A stretch of DNA of 64,000 nt from Macrocystis pyrifera. Lineage: Eukaryota > Sar > Phaeophyceae > Laminariales > Laminariaceae. Below are positions 10,125 to 20,170 of this stretch, piece after piece. Each line of letters begins with the position of its first letter. Position 1 is the first letter of the stretch. Position numbers and translations under genes: made by a program. The notes beneath the pieces were generated by a model that worked only from the letters and a program-made list of their open reading frames with translations, was not told where the DNA came from and did not search any database. The stretch covers positions 17,830,468-17,894,467 of the forward strand of contig JASSKH010000002.1 in NCBI GenBank assembly GCA_031763025.1. The letters run 5' to 3'.

Positions 10125-11109
10125 ATGCCCTCGAAGGGATCGGCTCAAGAAGAGCGCGACTCTCCAAGTGACGTTGAAACGCTGCGACGCGAGATCGAAC
10201 TGGCGATGGAGAACAGCGAGGCGTCGATGCTGAACGCCATGAGGGAAATGATGACCGAGTTCATGAGGAACAACGGTCGATCGAAGCCAGGCAGCGCTGA
10301 AGGCAGCGTTGCTGTAGGAGAAAGTCCAGCAGAGGTAGGAACCACTGCTGTACGGGAAAGCCCAAGAGGGGCAGTACCCACTGCTGAAGTACGAGAGACT
10401 ACTGCTGCTGTTGAAGCAGGCATTGGTCGATCGGAATCCGGCAGCGCTGAGGGTAGCGCTGCTGTAGGGGAGAGCCCACAAGGGGCAGTACCCACTGCTG
10501 TAAGAGAGATTGCAGCAGAACAAGAGACAAATTTGCGTGAGGGCGCCTCGCCAGATTTGGGAGCAACTGGACGCGGAGGAACTGCGTTGCCTGTCGAGGT
10601 TGGCCCACCGAGGGGTCATCCAGACCAGCATGGGAGGACAGGAGGATGGGGTGCATACCCTGGCGGTGAGTTGGGTGGTGGATTTGATCTGCCTCTATCG
10701 CACCATTTGGCCTTCAAACACACTCCTGTGCCATCGTTTAGTGGGCTAAAATCTGAGTTCAACCCCTGGACAAGAGATGCTCGGTATTACGCCAAAGGAG
10801 TTGGTTTCTTGTCTGCTTTCGTGTCGGATCCACCACAGTACATTCCCGTAGGGGAATTAGACACCGAAAACTCGATGCTTGTCGCTAGGGGGTTTATGTG
10901 CACAGGCATACACTGGCATGGAATTTCCTGTCGACGGCCCTCAAGAGCAAGAGCGATAAAAGCATTTTGCACCGGTGTACCTCGCCGAGGCAAGCGTGGG
11001 ACGCTCTCCTTGCGTGGTACGGCCCTCAGACGACGGGGGCCAAATCAGACCTCTCCCGACGCCTTAACAGTTTTAAGATGGCGCGCCGGGGAGCAACCCG
11101 CTCGAGGAG
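10125..11109 (+). pseudogene. copia-1 gag N-terminal region, frameshifted
   Basis: The frame opens at ATG 10125, 46 bp after the LTR (MPSKGSAQEERDS). It encodes a charged region with repeated GSAEGSAAVGESP-type motifs, then a gag domain (FNPWTRDARYYAKGVGFLSA). Near 10890 coding moves to another frame (HRHTLAWNFLSTALKSKSD ... STSPRQAWDALLAWY in sense). Near 11095 it moves again into the long frame that starts at 11110. The pieces match the gag at 50936-52297 in order (YYAK/VYAK, AWNFLS/AWVFLS, TSPRQAWDALLAWY/TSPRKCWESIVDWY). These are therefore two frameshifts in one ancestral gag. Confidence 0.85.
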
Positions 11110-13737
11110 ATGGGCAGGATCGAGGATCTTGCCGCGGAAATGCGAACAGCAGGAATGTCAGTAGACGACCATATGCTGTACACCATATTTATTGACGCTC
11201 TGCCTGCCGAATACGAAGTGGAGGCTCGGAACCTGGCATCACGTGACAGCATCGGCCGTGATGACATCATCAAGGCTGTTCGAGAACAGCATCACCGACT
11301 TTCTGGAAACAGGAAGAAGGGGTCCAACGCTGGCCACGCAGGCCATGCTATGTACGCCGCCGGCGGCGGCGGTGGTGGTCGCCGGAAAGGCGGAGGAAAT
11401 AGCAAAGAAAAAGGTGGACGACGGGGCCACGGACGAGGCGGTAGAGGCTCCAACGAGGACGGTGGTGGCTCGGCCGCGGCTGCTGGTGGCAATGGTAACG
11501 ACGCCAAAGCCGCCAGCGGAAGTACTCCAGTGGGCAAGTGCCATAGGTGTGGCAAGAAGGGCCATTGGAGGAGCGAGTGTACGGCGAAGCTATGCAGTCG
11601 ATGCCAGGGACGCGGGCACTCTGCCGATGCCTGTCCCATGTCCACGGATCGATGCAGTCGATGCAACGGGCTGGGGCACGCTGCTGATGTCTGCCCGTCA
11701 TCGAAAGAAGAAGCCGTCATGGCGGTGACGAGTAAGGATGGGGCAAGGGACGACGACCCGGAAAAAGGTACGGTCCAGGCCTCAGCTTTCAAGGCCGAAG
11801 AGACAGGCAAGTGGAGCGATGGTTCGGGGGAAGGGGAGTCTGCTTGGCAGGTAGGAGAAGAGGCTTGGATATGTGATAGTGGTGCGTCTACCCACATGAC
11901 GCCCTCCGCTGACTGCGTGATCAATTATAGAGAATGCAACTTGACTCTCCGAATCGCTGACGGATCCACCCGAGCGATCGAAGGTTACGGTGACGTGAGT
12001 GTTGTCTTTCGGTCCGGAAACGGTCCCGTGCAAGTGCTGCTTACGAACGTTGCGCACGTGCCGGATCTCCGCTACCACTTATTTTCCCTGCCCACTCTGG
12101 TCAAAAACGGCCATACTTTCGAAGGGTGCCCCACGGGGGTTGTAATCAGGCTCAAGTCGGAGCGTTCGATCGTGTTCCCGTTGAGTGGGACTCTCTATAG
12201 CCTATACGGCTACCGGGTCGACCGCAGTTGTGGGGAAAATGCCTGTGCTGTACTCGCCCCGGGACAACTGCCCAACAAGTCTGCAATCAACATCAACGAT
12301 TTCCACTGCGCTGCTGGACACTCCCACGAGGTACTACTTCGCAAGACCGCGGAGCAGCAAGGGATTGTCCTCGAGGGAAAGCTGCTGGAGTGCAAAGGGT
12401 GCTCCATGGCAAAGGGTCTCCGCAAAGGTATCAAGCAGTCCACACACACACGAGCAGATAAGAAGCTCGGGAGGGTTTTTGTGGATTTGAGTGGACCAAA
12501 GGTGGTAGAGTCTCTCGGGCGGAAGCGGTATACTCTCATCGTGCGCGACAATTTTTCACCGTATACGTGGGTGTACTTTATGCGCCACAAGTCGGACGCC
12601 GCGGAAATGTTCGAGCTGTTCCTTGCCGATTCTCGTGCAGACGGTGTCCCTTCTACGGTGGTAATCGTCCGATCTGATGGGGGTGGTGAATTCCGCGGGG
12701 GAAAATTTGGCGATCTGTGTAGATCACGAGGGATCAAGCAGGAATTCACGACGGCCGACAGTCCCCAATACAGTGGAGTAGCAGAGCGCGCGCTAGGTTT
12801 GATAGAGACGGCCGCAATGGCGGGCCGAATCCAGGCTCAAGAGCTTTTTCCTGGCGCGAAACTCCCGGCCACGCCGTCGTTGTGGGCCGAAGCGTCCCAC
12901 TGGGCGTGTGACGCCTTGAACCGCACAGCAACAACAGCTAACCCGCAGAGCAAGTCGCCACATGAGATGTGGCATGGTAGCCCCCCCCCGGTAGTACTAC
13001 TGCCCTTCCTCAAGCCTGGCTATTGCAAGGTGAAGAGGGAAAACAAGTCACAGGCGAAAGCGCAGGAGTGCTTTTACCTCGGCCCTGCAACAAACTACCC
13101 CGGTGATTCAGTACGAGTGCTGACAAAGAACCGCACTGTGCTAATAACGCGCAATGTCACCTGGCAACGCGTGTCGCCTGCACCACCTGTACCTGCCCAG
13201 GCGAATGACTCCCTGTCTACGGAAAAGGGGGGGTCAGAGGCAGACGACGTGAGCACGTCGGATCGAGGTGGTGGGGGGGTGGTGAATGAGCTGGACAACG
13301 GTCTGGCTCACTTGAACGACCTCGACGTGACGTGGGGTTTTGACCTGGACGCGTTTATGCAGGAGCGCGCACAGCAGGCACCTGCCGCCGGCGAGGCCGG
13401 CGAAGAAACACCCGAGACGATGGGTTCGTCTCAAGGGGGCGCCGTGGACGCCTCCTCGGTCCCGACAGGGAGGGCCGAAACAGCCGAGACGATGGATTCG
13501 TCTCAAGGGGGCGCCGTGGACGCCTCCTCGGTCCCAACAGGGAGGGCCGGAAACGACCCGGGCGCAGCATCAGCCTCCGACACACCGGGCAAGGGGACGG
13601 TGAGGATCCCCCCGCGGTCCTGTCGGGAAGGCCAGCACACGAGCTCAGCAGCTGGGGCCGGCTCCCCCCGACTGTACGGGGCCGGACCCGGGGTCAAAGC
13701 CAACGCCTGGAGGGTGAACCTGCTGTGCACCAGGTAA
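11110..13737 (+). CDS. copia-1 gag C-terminus, protease and integrase
   Basis: This 875-residue open frame is the best-preserved coding stretch of the element. Gag continues to a Gly-rich linker and three CCHC knuckles (about residues 144, 162 and 182; the first is CHRCGKKGHWRSEC). The aspartic protease motif is WICDSGAST (D at ~256). The integrase HHCC finger has H 399/404/406 and C 428/431. The catalytic triad is D459 (VFVDLSGP), D523 (RSDGGGEF) and E559 (GVAERALG), with 35 residues between the last two. The C-terminal part holds two units of a 24-residue repeat (SSQGGAVDASSVP). The 5' end is set by the upstream frameshift, not by a real start. The frame ends before RT, in sequence that is out of register in both copia copies. 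Confidence 0.9.
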   Translation: MGRIEDLAAEMRTAGMSVDDHMLYTIFIDALPAEYEVEARNLASRDSIGRDDIIKAVREQHHRLSGNRKKGSNAGHAGHAMYAAGGGGGGRRKGGGNSKEKGGRRGHGRGGRGSNEDGGGSAAAAGGNGNDAKAASGSTPVGKCHRCGKKGHWRSECTAKLCSRCQGRGHSADACPMSTDRCSRCNGLGHAADVCPSSKEEAVMAVTSKDGARDDDPEKGTVQASAFKAEETGKWSDGSGEGESAWQVGEEAWICDSGASTHMTPSADCVINYRECNLTLRIADGSTRAIEGYGDVSVVFRSGNGPVQVLLTNVAHVPDLRYHLFSLPTLVKNGHTFEGCPTGVVIRLKSERSIVFPLSGTLYSLYGYRVDRSCGENACAVLAPGQLPNKSAININDFHCAAGHSHEVLLRKTAEQQGIVLEGKLLECKGCSMAKGLRKGIKQSTHTRADKKLGRVFVDLSGPKVVESLGRKRYTLIVRDNFSPYTWVYFMRHKSDAAEMFELFLADSRADGVPSTVVIVRSDGGGEFRGGKFGDLCRSRGIKQEFTTADSPQYSGVAERALGLIETAAMAGRIQAQELFPGAKLPATPSLWAEASHWACDALNRTATTANPQSKSPHEMWHGSPPPVVLLPFLKPGYCKVKRENKSQAKAQECFYLGPATNYPGDSVRVLTKNRTVLITRNVTWQRVSPAPPVPAQANDSLSTEKGGSEADDVSTSDRGGGGVVNELDNGLAHLNDLDVTWGFDLDAFMQERAQQAPAAGEAGEETPETMGSSQGGAVDASSVPTGRAETAETMDSSQGGAVDASSVPTGRAGNDPGAASASDTPGKGTVRIPPRSCREGQHTSSAAGAGSPRLYGAGPGVKANAWRVNLLCTR

Positions 13738-15477
13738 GGATGGATGAAAGGACCGCAGACGCGCTGCTTGCGGCAGCGTACGAGTCGTGGACGAAGCCTG
13801 GGAGTATGCTGGATCGTACGCCCTGGACGACGGAGGACGCAGTGGCTTTGATGGCCGGAGGACCTGCTGTGGAGAACAAAGGGGAGTTGAGCGTGTGCAT
13901 GCCGAGTGGTTTCCCGGAAGACGTAGAACCGCCCCCACAGTCCGTAGCAGATGTAGAGCGTTCTCAATACAAAGCGGCGTGGCACGAGGCCATGAAAATT
14001 GAGTTGGACGGTCACAAAACGACCGGTACGTACGAAGCCGCGACACCCGCCAAAAGGGCGGAAACCTGTAGGTGCGAAGTGGGTGTTTACCTACAAGACG
14101 GATAAGGATGGCTTGATAGTAAAGACAAAGGCCAGACTTGTGGCTAAGGGTTTTAGCCACGTGCAGGATGTAGATTATTTTCAAACGTTTGCACCGACTC
14201 CCTCGTCAGCGTCAGTTAAAATTCTGGCGGCTGTTGCAAATGAACATGGTTTAAAGATTTTTCATCTAGACGTCGCACAAGCTTTCGTTCGCGCGACACT
14301 CGACGCCGAGATATACATGAAACTGCTCGGTGGGTGTGGTGACATGTCAGGAAAGATCGTCCGCCTAAACAGATCACTGTATGGTCTAAAGCAGAGCGGA
14401 CGGCAGTGGGCCGGATTATTGGTAAGAGACCGTGGTAGAGTACGGAATGGAGCAGTGTAGGTCTGACCCGTGTGTGTTTCGCATGGTTGTGGACGGCAAG
14501 GTAGAACTGATCATGGCCGTTCATGTAGATGACATCGTGATCGCAGGATCGGATGAGACTTGTAGAGATTTCCATGCCGCGCTAGCTATGAAATTTCCCA
14601 CGAATAACCTTGGCGAACTGACTTGGTACACTGGTTGTGCTTTCAAACGCGACTGGGAACTGGGGACATCGGAGATTACGCAGAAGGCGTTCATTGAGAG
14701 CATGCTGAATCGTTTTGGTGTTAACTCATCCTCTGATATCCCCGCGACCCCCGGTGTGGAACTAGGTCCAAGAGAGGAGGGCGAACTTGGAGGAGACTGG
14801 CCGTACAGGGAGGCTGTGGGCAGCTTGATGTGGCTGTCGACCATGACGAGGCCGGACATCTCGAACGCTGTGCGTGCTGTGGCGCGCCACTCCCACAACC
14901 CAACGGAGAGGCACTGGAAGGCAGTTTTGAAGATTATGGCTTACCTCCACGGGACCAGGTTTATGGGATTGGCTTTTGTACGGGGCTCGGGTTTGGATTT
15001 GACTGCGTATAGTGATGCTGATTATGCGGATAAGTCGAACGATAGGCGCTCGGTATCGGGGACGGTAATTACCCTAGGGGTGCGGCCGTCAGTTGGGCAA
15101 GTAGTACGCAGAGGTGTGTTACGTTGTCGACAGCAGAAGCAGAGTATGTCGCCCTGGGTGAAGGGGTGAAGGAAGCTTTGTTTACGGGCGCGGTGTTGTC
15201 GTTTATCTGTCCAGAGCTAAGCGGATCATGTGTCCGGGTTTTCGAGGATAACCAGGGGGCCATAGCGTTGGCTGAAAACCCTCTTAGTTCTGCTCGGAGT
15301 AAGCATATCGACGTGCGTTTTCATTTTGTCAGAGAGCTACTTCGTGCTAAGAAGATCGACATTCAGTTCGTAGCTTCGGAAGAGCAGCACGCGGATATTT
15401 TGACGAAATCCCTTGCTGCGACCCCTTTTAAGTCTCATCGTAGGTTCTTGTTGAATCTGCCTTTGGAGGGTGACTGA
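13725..15477 (+). pseudogene. copia-1 reverse transcriptase and RNase H, frameshifted
   Basis: Four overlapping frames carry one protein. 13725-14105 holds the pre-RT region (MDERTADALLAAAYESW). 13999-14460 holds RT motifs (KWVFTYKTDKDG, KARLVAKGF, FHLDVAQAF, SLYGLKQSGRQW). 14432-15169 holds the VDD catalytic motif (AVHVDDIVIAG) and the start of RNase H (DADYADKSNDRRSVSG). 15124-15477 holds STAEAEYVALGEG, EDNQGAIALAENP and HADILTKSL. An extra C near 14047 and a missing G near 15077 are specific to this copy; copia-2 has the longer or shorter version. The break near 14422 is shared with copia-2. Confidence 0.9.
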
Positions 15478-15791
15478 GGGGTATGAGCATTATTCGATGA
15501 GTACCACGTTTGAGTGATGCGAGGAATAATTTGTCAGGTCGCCAACCCTGCGCTACTTTGAGGGGCATGGGGGAGTAGGGCACCGCTTGGCATTTTATTT
15601 TCTGGCCATGGTCATCGTTTGGAATGCGGCCGTTGTTTCAATTGCAATGGTTTGGAGTATATGTGTTATACAGGGGGTTTTGACCCGGTGGCCGGGTTTC
15701 CTCCTGCGGGACTGTCGTTGGCTGTTCTTAGGTCCTAGCAAGTCTTGAATGTCTTTTCGGTCTCGTCACTGCTGTGAAGAGCCAGCGAGGG

Positions 15792-16047
15792 TGTTCGTTT
15801 GGATCGTTCCAGCAGCGACGGTTACAAGTTGTAGAGGGTTGCGTATATCTTCGCAGGCGTTATTATGAATTATGCCGTGTGTTCACGAGGAGAGTTTGAG
15901 CACTCCGTTCTCTGCTCCGTTCTCTGCTCCGAGCTACGAGCTAGGCTCCGCTCTCTCTCCCCTCATCTGTCCTCTAATACAACGATTATAAAGAAACTCA
16001 TCAGACCACGTGGTGGTCAGGGCATCCAGGCTTGGACTCTACGAACA
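15792..16047 (+). repeat. copia-1 3' LTR
   Basis: 256 bp. It differs from the 5' LTR at two sites: an A/G change in the GCGTATRTCTTCG stretch, and C for T in the terminal CTCTAYGAACA. Confidence 0.95.
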
Positions 16048-16052
16048 GCCTC

Positions 16053-16439
16053 CACCGGAATCCATCCCGTTGTTTTTATTTTGACGGCAACTGGCCAGTA
16101 TGGAAAACTTAACAAAATTCCCGCGTGAACCGTCCACGACGGAAATGGTTCCCGCGGGAATTGGCCACCACGAGAATACCCGGGGTTTTAGCGCCAGGAA
16201 GCGCGCCCACAATGGAATTTCATCGGACGTTAATGAGCCACCGCGATGTTCGTTTGTTGTTGTAGTTGGGTTATACTCACACGTTGGAGGGGCGCTGACA
16301 AATTTGGCGCTCAGGCTCAAAGTCTTGTTTCGTGCACGCTCACAGTTGTGACATTTATTTCTTGAATGATGATTCTTGTTTTTCCTCGGCTCAAACTGAA
16401 CCGTTTTCAGCGTTGATTGCAGGGTTCTACACTATTTGA
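16053..16439. other. No gene seen
   Basis: This is flanking DNA of the copia-1 insertion. I see only short frames and a few CCCGCGGGAA-like palindromic words near 16150. Confidence 0.4.
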
Positions 16440-16770
16440 GCTTGTTGAGCTTGTTGTGGGCATGCCGTGCCATTGTGGGGGTGCCGTGGCACGCCATGGG
16501 TGGTACCACGGCAACCCCCGCGGCTACCGCCACGGCACTCCATGGCAACCCCACGGCATGTCATGGCAACCCCCACGGCACCCCAATGTTCACGGCACGT
16601 ATGTTAGAGTTTGGGTTGGGGCTAGGGTTAGGGTTAGGGTTAGGGTTAGGGTTGCATGGTATGCCGTGGAGGTCCGTGGAAGGTTCCGTGGTATGCCGTG
16701 GAAGATGCCGTGGAAGTTTTTGCCGCAGGTGGTGCCACGGCATGCTACGGCATGTCGCGAAAAAAGCCAA
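16440..16770. repeat. Interstitial telomere-type TTAGGG tract flanked by CCACGGCA/TGCCGTGG motifs
   Basis: About five TTAGGG units lie at roughly 16617-16652, preceded by degenerate units (GTTAGAGTTTGGGTTGGGGC). On both sides are many copies of CCACGGCA or its complement TGCCGTGG. The left flank has both orientations, and the right flank is mostly TGCCGTGG. TTAGGG is the telomere repeat of many eukaryotes, stramenopiles included, but this tract lies inside the window rather than at an end. Confidence 0.85.
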
Positions 16771-17239
16771 ATACTGTACATGCCTCCTCGAGCAACACGA
16801 AGGCCCCGAGGGCGGCGACCGCCCTCATCCGTTCGACTCCAAAGAAAAAAAATAAAGTTGTTCACGCTTCCGTCAGTATGGAGCAAGACACGGCAGTCAT
16901 GTACTCAGACCTACAGAGCTCTGGGGTGTTCCACGTGTGGCTAGCCCCCCGGCCCAACCCAGTTCCGATCTCACAAGAACCCCACATCTAACGAGCGGTT
17001 GATCTAGGGCCGGCGGCAGAGATGGCTGTAGGCAAGAACTTTCCAGAAAATCCATGCCCGGAACGTGGCTTCTTCTTGTGACAAAACTGACCATTGTCAT
17101 CACCCCGAGACAACGGGTCTTGTATGTGGACCACAAAGGATATTTTTTTTTTAAATGCTTATAATTAGCGTACCAAAGGGGAAAAATTCTGATGAAGCTA
17201 TTAATAGTAAATAATATATATATCAATGAAGTTTTGAAG
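16771..17239. other. No gene seen
   Basis: Short frames only. A T-rich and then AT-rich stretch (17150-17230) leads into the tandem array that follows. Confidence 0.4.
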
Positions 17240-18300
17240 AAAAATAATGCACAAAGATTCCTCTGCGAATGATGTATTTACTCACTGCCAAAGGGAAGCG
17301 CTTTCTGCGTATTGCGGGTGTTGAACGTGTTGAGAAACCCATTACTGCTTCCTTATCCTTGGCAAGATAGGCGTAAATCTAGGGGTTAGACTCCTGCAAA
17401 CACCCGCGATTAGTGCATACGCGACTAAACCATAGTGCACAAAGATTCCTCTGCGAATGATATATTTACCCACTACCAAAGAGAAGCTCTTTCTGCGTAT
17501 TGCGGGTGTTAAACGTGTTGAGAAACCCATTACTGCTTCCTTATCCTTGGCAAGATAGGCGTAAATCTAGGGGTGACTAGACTCCTGCAAACACCCGCGA
17601 TTAGTGCATACGCGACTAAAACATAGTGCAGAAAGATTCCTCTGCGAATGATGTATTTACCCACTGCCATCAGCAAGTGCTTTCTGCGTATTGCGGGTGT
17701 TAAACGTGTTGAGAAACCCATTACTGCTTCCTTATCCTTGGCAAGATAGGCGTAAATCTCGGGGTTGGACTCCGGCAAACACCCGCGATTAGTGCATACG
17801 CGACTAAAAAATAGTGCACCAAGATTCCTCTGCGAATGATGTATTTACCCACTGCCAAAGGGAAGCGCTTTCTGCGTATTGCGGGTGTTAAACGTGTTGA
17901 GAAACCCATTACTGCTTCCTTATCCTTGGCAAGATAGGCGTAAATCGCGGGGTTGGACTTCTGCAGACACCCGCGATTAGTGCGTACGCGACTAAAACAT
18001 AGTGCACAAAGATTCCTCTGCGAATGATGTACTTACCCACTGCCATCAGCAAGTGCTTTCTGCGTATTGCGGGTGTGTTAAACGTGTTGAGAAACCCATT
18101 ACTGCTTCCTTATCCTTGGCAAGATAGGCGTACATCTCGGGGTTAGACTCCGGCAAACACCCGCGATTAGTGCATACGCGACTAAAAAATATCGCACAAA
18201 GATTCCTCTGCGAATGATGTATTTACCCACTGACAACAGGAAGCGCTTTCTGCGTATTGCGGGTGTTGGACGTGTTGAGAAACCAATTGCTACCCCCTGA
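17240..18300 (-). repeat. ~190-bp tandem repeat, about 5.5 units
   Basis: Units begin near 17250, 17433, 17622, 17813, 18000 and 18192, with the core GATTCCTCTGCGAATGATGT. In minus-strand orientation each unit keeps a ~62-residue open stretch (MGFSTRLTPAIRRK ... GKYIIRRGIF). Most units also keep TTTGCAG|GAG- and GTAAATAC-like words that could act as splice sites. Some units have a CCCTAG stop where others have CCCGAG. It is either a satellite or a decayed exon array. Confidence 0.85.
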
Positions 18301-18912
18301 CCACGGTCGGCGTAGGAGTTTGACACGCCGGGTACATAATGGGCTTGTTTGCTCATATCAACAGGGTTGCGCTGCAATGCAGGACTAGAGTTGTCGATCT
18401 GACTAACGCCGTCGTCGTCCACATGGCCGTGTTTGTCGGTGGTCAGGCACCTGCTGACATGCCTTGCCCGAACGTGCCGGCACGTTTCCGGTGCCCTTGT
18501 GTGTTGTATCTTTCTCTATAATTAAAGGGTATATTTCACACCCCGGATAGCTCATGAGCTAGCCCACCTATCGTGTATAGTTCAAGCTTCGACAACATGT
18601 GCAGATCAGCTACCGCCTATAGCTCAAGCCGGGGGAAACATGTGTAGCTCACGTAGCTCCTATAGCTCATCTAGGCGCAGATGAATTAGCTCATGTAGTT
18701 CATATGGCTCAGCCTGGGCAAAAGTGTGTATATGAGCTATCTTCTGTAGCTCAAGCCTTCAAAACATGTGCAGATAGATGAGCTACATTCTATAGCTCAA
18801 GACTTCAAAACATGTGAAGATGAGCTACCACCTGTAGCTCAAGCACGGGAAACATGTGCAGATGAGCTACCCCCTACCCCCGGAAAACGTAATCATAGCT
18901 CATGCACCCAGC

Positions 18913-19155
18913 TCATTTTAGCTCTTTCTCGGCAACACATGCGTGTAAGATAAGCAGCTGAAAATGCCCACCCTCCGGGACAACTGCGGATGTATAGGGA
19001 TAATATGGGTTCGGCCTGGGTTTGATCATTGTCCTCATCCACATCGATGACGTTGTTCGTGGCGTCCACAACATCGATGGATCCGGTTGCTGCCCGCCGC
19101 CAGCCTGGTCTACGGCCGAAGCGCCGCTAGAGCTGCTACCCCAGGTCGTGGGCAT
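18913..19155 (-). pseudogene. Small ORF inside hairpin array copy A
   Basis: This 80-residue frame (MPTTWGSSSSGASAVDQAGG...) is paralogous to 26713-26955. In that copy the middle reads DPTNNVIDVDEDNDQTQAEP. Here a frame change alters this acidic part (WTPRTTSSMWMRT). Neither matches a family I know. The conservation of the first ~28 residues may simply reflect recent duplication of DNA. Confidence 0.25.
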
Positions 19156-19261
19156 GCTAGGGGTGCTGCTGTGAGGTGTCGATGTTGTGTTCTGTGCGAG
19201 CGCCTCTTGTGGTGTGCATGGTGACAGCTGCTATATACAGCCTTTGTCCAAAAACGAAAAT

Positions 19262-19575
19262 TAGAGCTGGCCTATATCTTTGACAAGGAATCACGTATAG
19301 AATACGCGCGTTCGGTTTATCACAATAATTTTATAAATTTTGAAATACGTCAGCTGTGAGTTCGACTGGTTAAATAGTTGATACTCAACTTCACAATATA
19401 TTTTTTTTAATAAATTTTGAAATACGTCAGCTGTGAGTTCGACTGATTAAATAGTTGTCCTTGTGACAACTGTGACAACTATTTAATCAGTCGAACTCAC
19501 AGCTGACGTGACAACTATTTAATCAGTCGAACTCACAGCTGACGTATTTCAAAATTTATTAAAAAAAAAAATTAT
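19262..19575. repeat. Foldback / palindromic element
   Basis: Arms of ~50 bp (AATAAATTTTGAAATACGTC... at ~19408-19458 and its complement ending ~19562) surround a short centre, with an additional internal arm copy. A further direct partial copy sits at 19330-19395. The equivalent place in array copy B (near 27060-27085) lacks the element, so it is an insertion. One arm also occurs inside the TIR element at 6227-6285. Confidence 0.8.
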
Positions 19576-20170
19576 GCTGGGTGTCGACCTATCGTCAGGT
19601 ATCTTCAGAACAGAAGCAGATCCGACCTCATATCATATCACATACTGCTGTACCTGGTACGTACAGAACATATGTGGTTGTTTGTGTTGATATCGTTCTA
19701 TTCTGCGTACTTGTATTGGTCACTTACACAGCTGTGCTCATGAACTACAGTAGTTCATCTATCCCCTGCAGCTCAAGCTTTGAAAAGGTGTGCAGATGAG
19801 CTATCGCCTATAATATAGCTCAAGCTTTGAAAACATGTGCAGATGAGCTACTGCCTATAGCTCAAGCCGGGGAAAACATGTGCAGATGAGCTACCGCCTA
19901 TAGCTCAAGCTGGGGAAAACATGTGTAGCTGATGTAGCTCCTATGGCTCATCTCGGGGGTAGATGAGCTAGCTCATGTAGCTGCTATAGCTCACTCTGGA
20001 CATATATGTGCAGATGAGCTATCCTCTATAGCTGAAGCTTGGAAAACATGTACAGATGAGCTACCCTCTTATAGCTCAAGCTAGGAAAACAGGTATAGCT
20101 CACGTAGCTCAGCGGTGAGCTAGCTCCTTAAAGAGCTAGCTCGAGCTACCGTGAGCTGATCTGTCCGAGG

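Larger units (their letters stand above)
9824..16047 (+). mobile_element. Ty1/copia retrotransposon, copia-1
   Basis: This is a 6224-bp element with LTRs at 9824-10079 and 15792-16047 (TGTTCG...GAACA), flanked by the 5-bp duplication GCCTC (9819-9823, 16048-16052). The LTRs differ at two positions I can see, about 99% identity, so insertion is recent. Internal order is gag, zinc knuckles, protease, integrase, reverse transcriptase, RNase H, which is the Ty1/copia order (integrase before RT). Gag and RT carry several frameshifts, so this copy is probably not autonomous. A purine-rich stretch (GCGAGGG) precedes the 3' LTR. Confidence 0.95.
18536..20170. repeat. Hairpin-unit array, copy A (GAGCTA...TAGCTC)
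   Basis: Two blocks (about 18536-18915 and 19735-20165) are built of ~40-46-bp units. Each unit reads roughly AACATGTGCAGATGAGCTA, a 7-base spacer, then TAGCTCAAG. The GAGCTA and TAGCTC halves are self-complementary, so each unit can form a 6-bp stem with a 7-base loop. The blocks flank a conserved ~800-bp segment containing the minus-strand ORF at 18913-19155 and the foldback element. The whole arrangement recurs at 26225-27740. Confidence 0.85.

Noticed and set aside
11239-11924. Overlapping minus-strand frames of 100-210 residues inside copia-1
   Set aside because: They are shadows of the gag/protease frame, which carries clear zinc-knuckle and DSGAS motifs on the plus strand.
13730-13745. 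A real intron at CACCAG|GTAAGG before copia-1 RT
   Set aside because: The donor-like word coincides with a frame change, but there is no matching acceptor that restores frame, and copia-2 reads through the same word in frame.
14422-14440. A 17-bp intron GTAAGAG...GGTAG at the shared RT break
   Set aside because: It is too short for splicing, and its removal does not restore the RT frame.
17240-18300. A CRISPR array
   Set aside because: Units are ~190 bp and nearly identical throughout, with no short repeat-unique spacer alternation. The context is eukaryotic.
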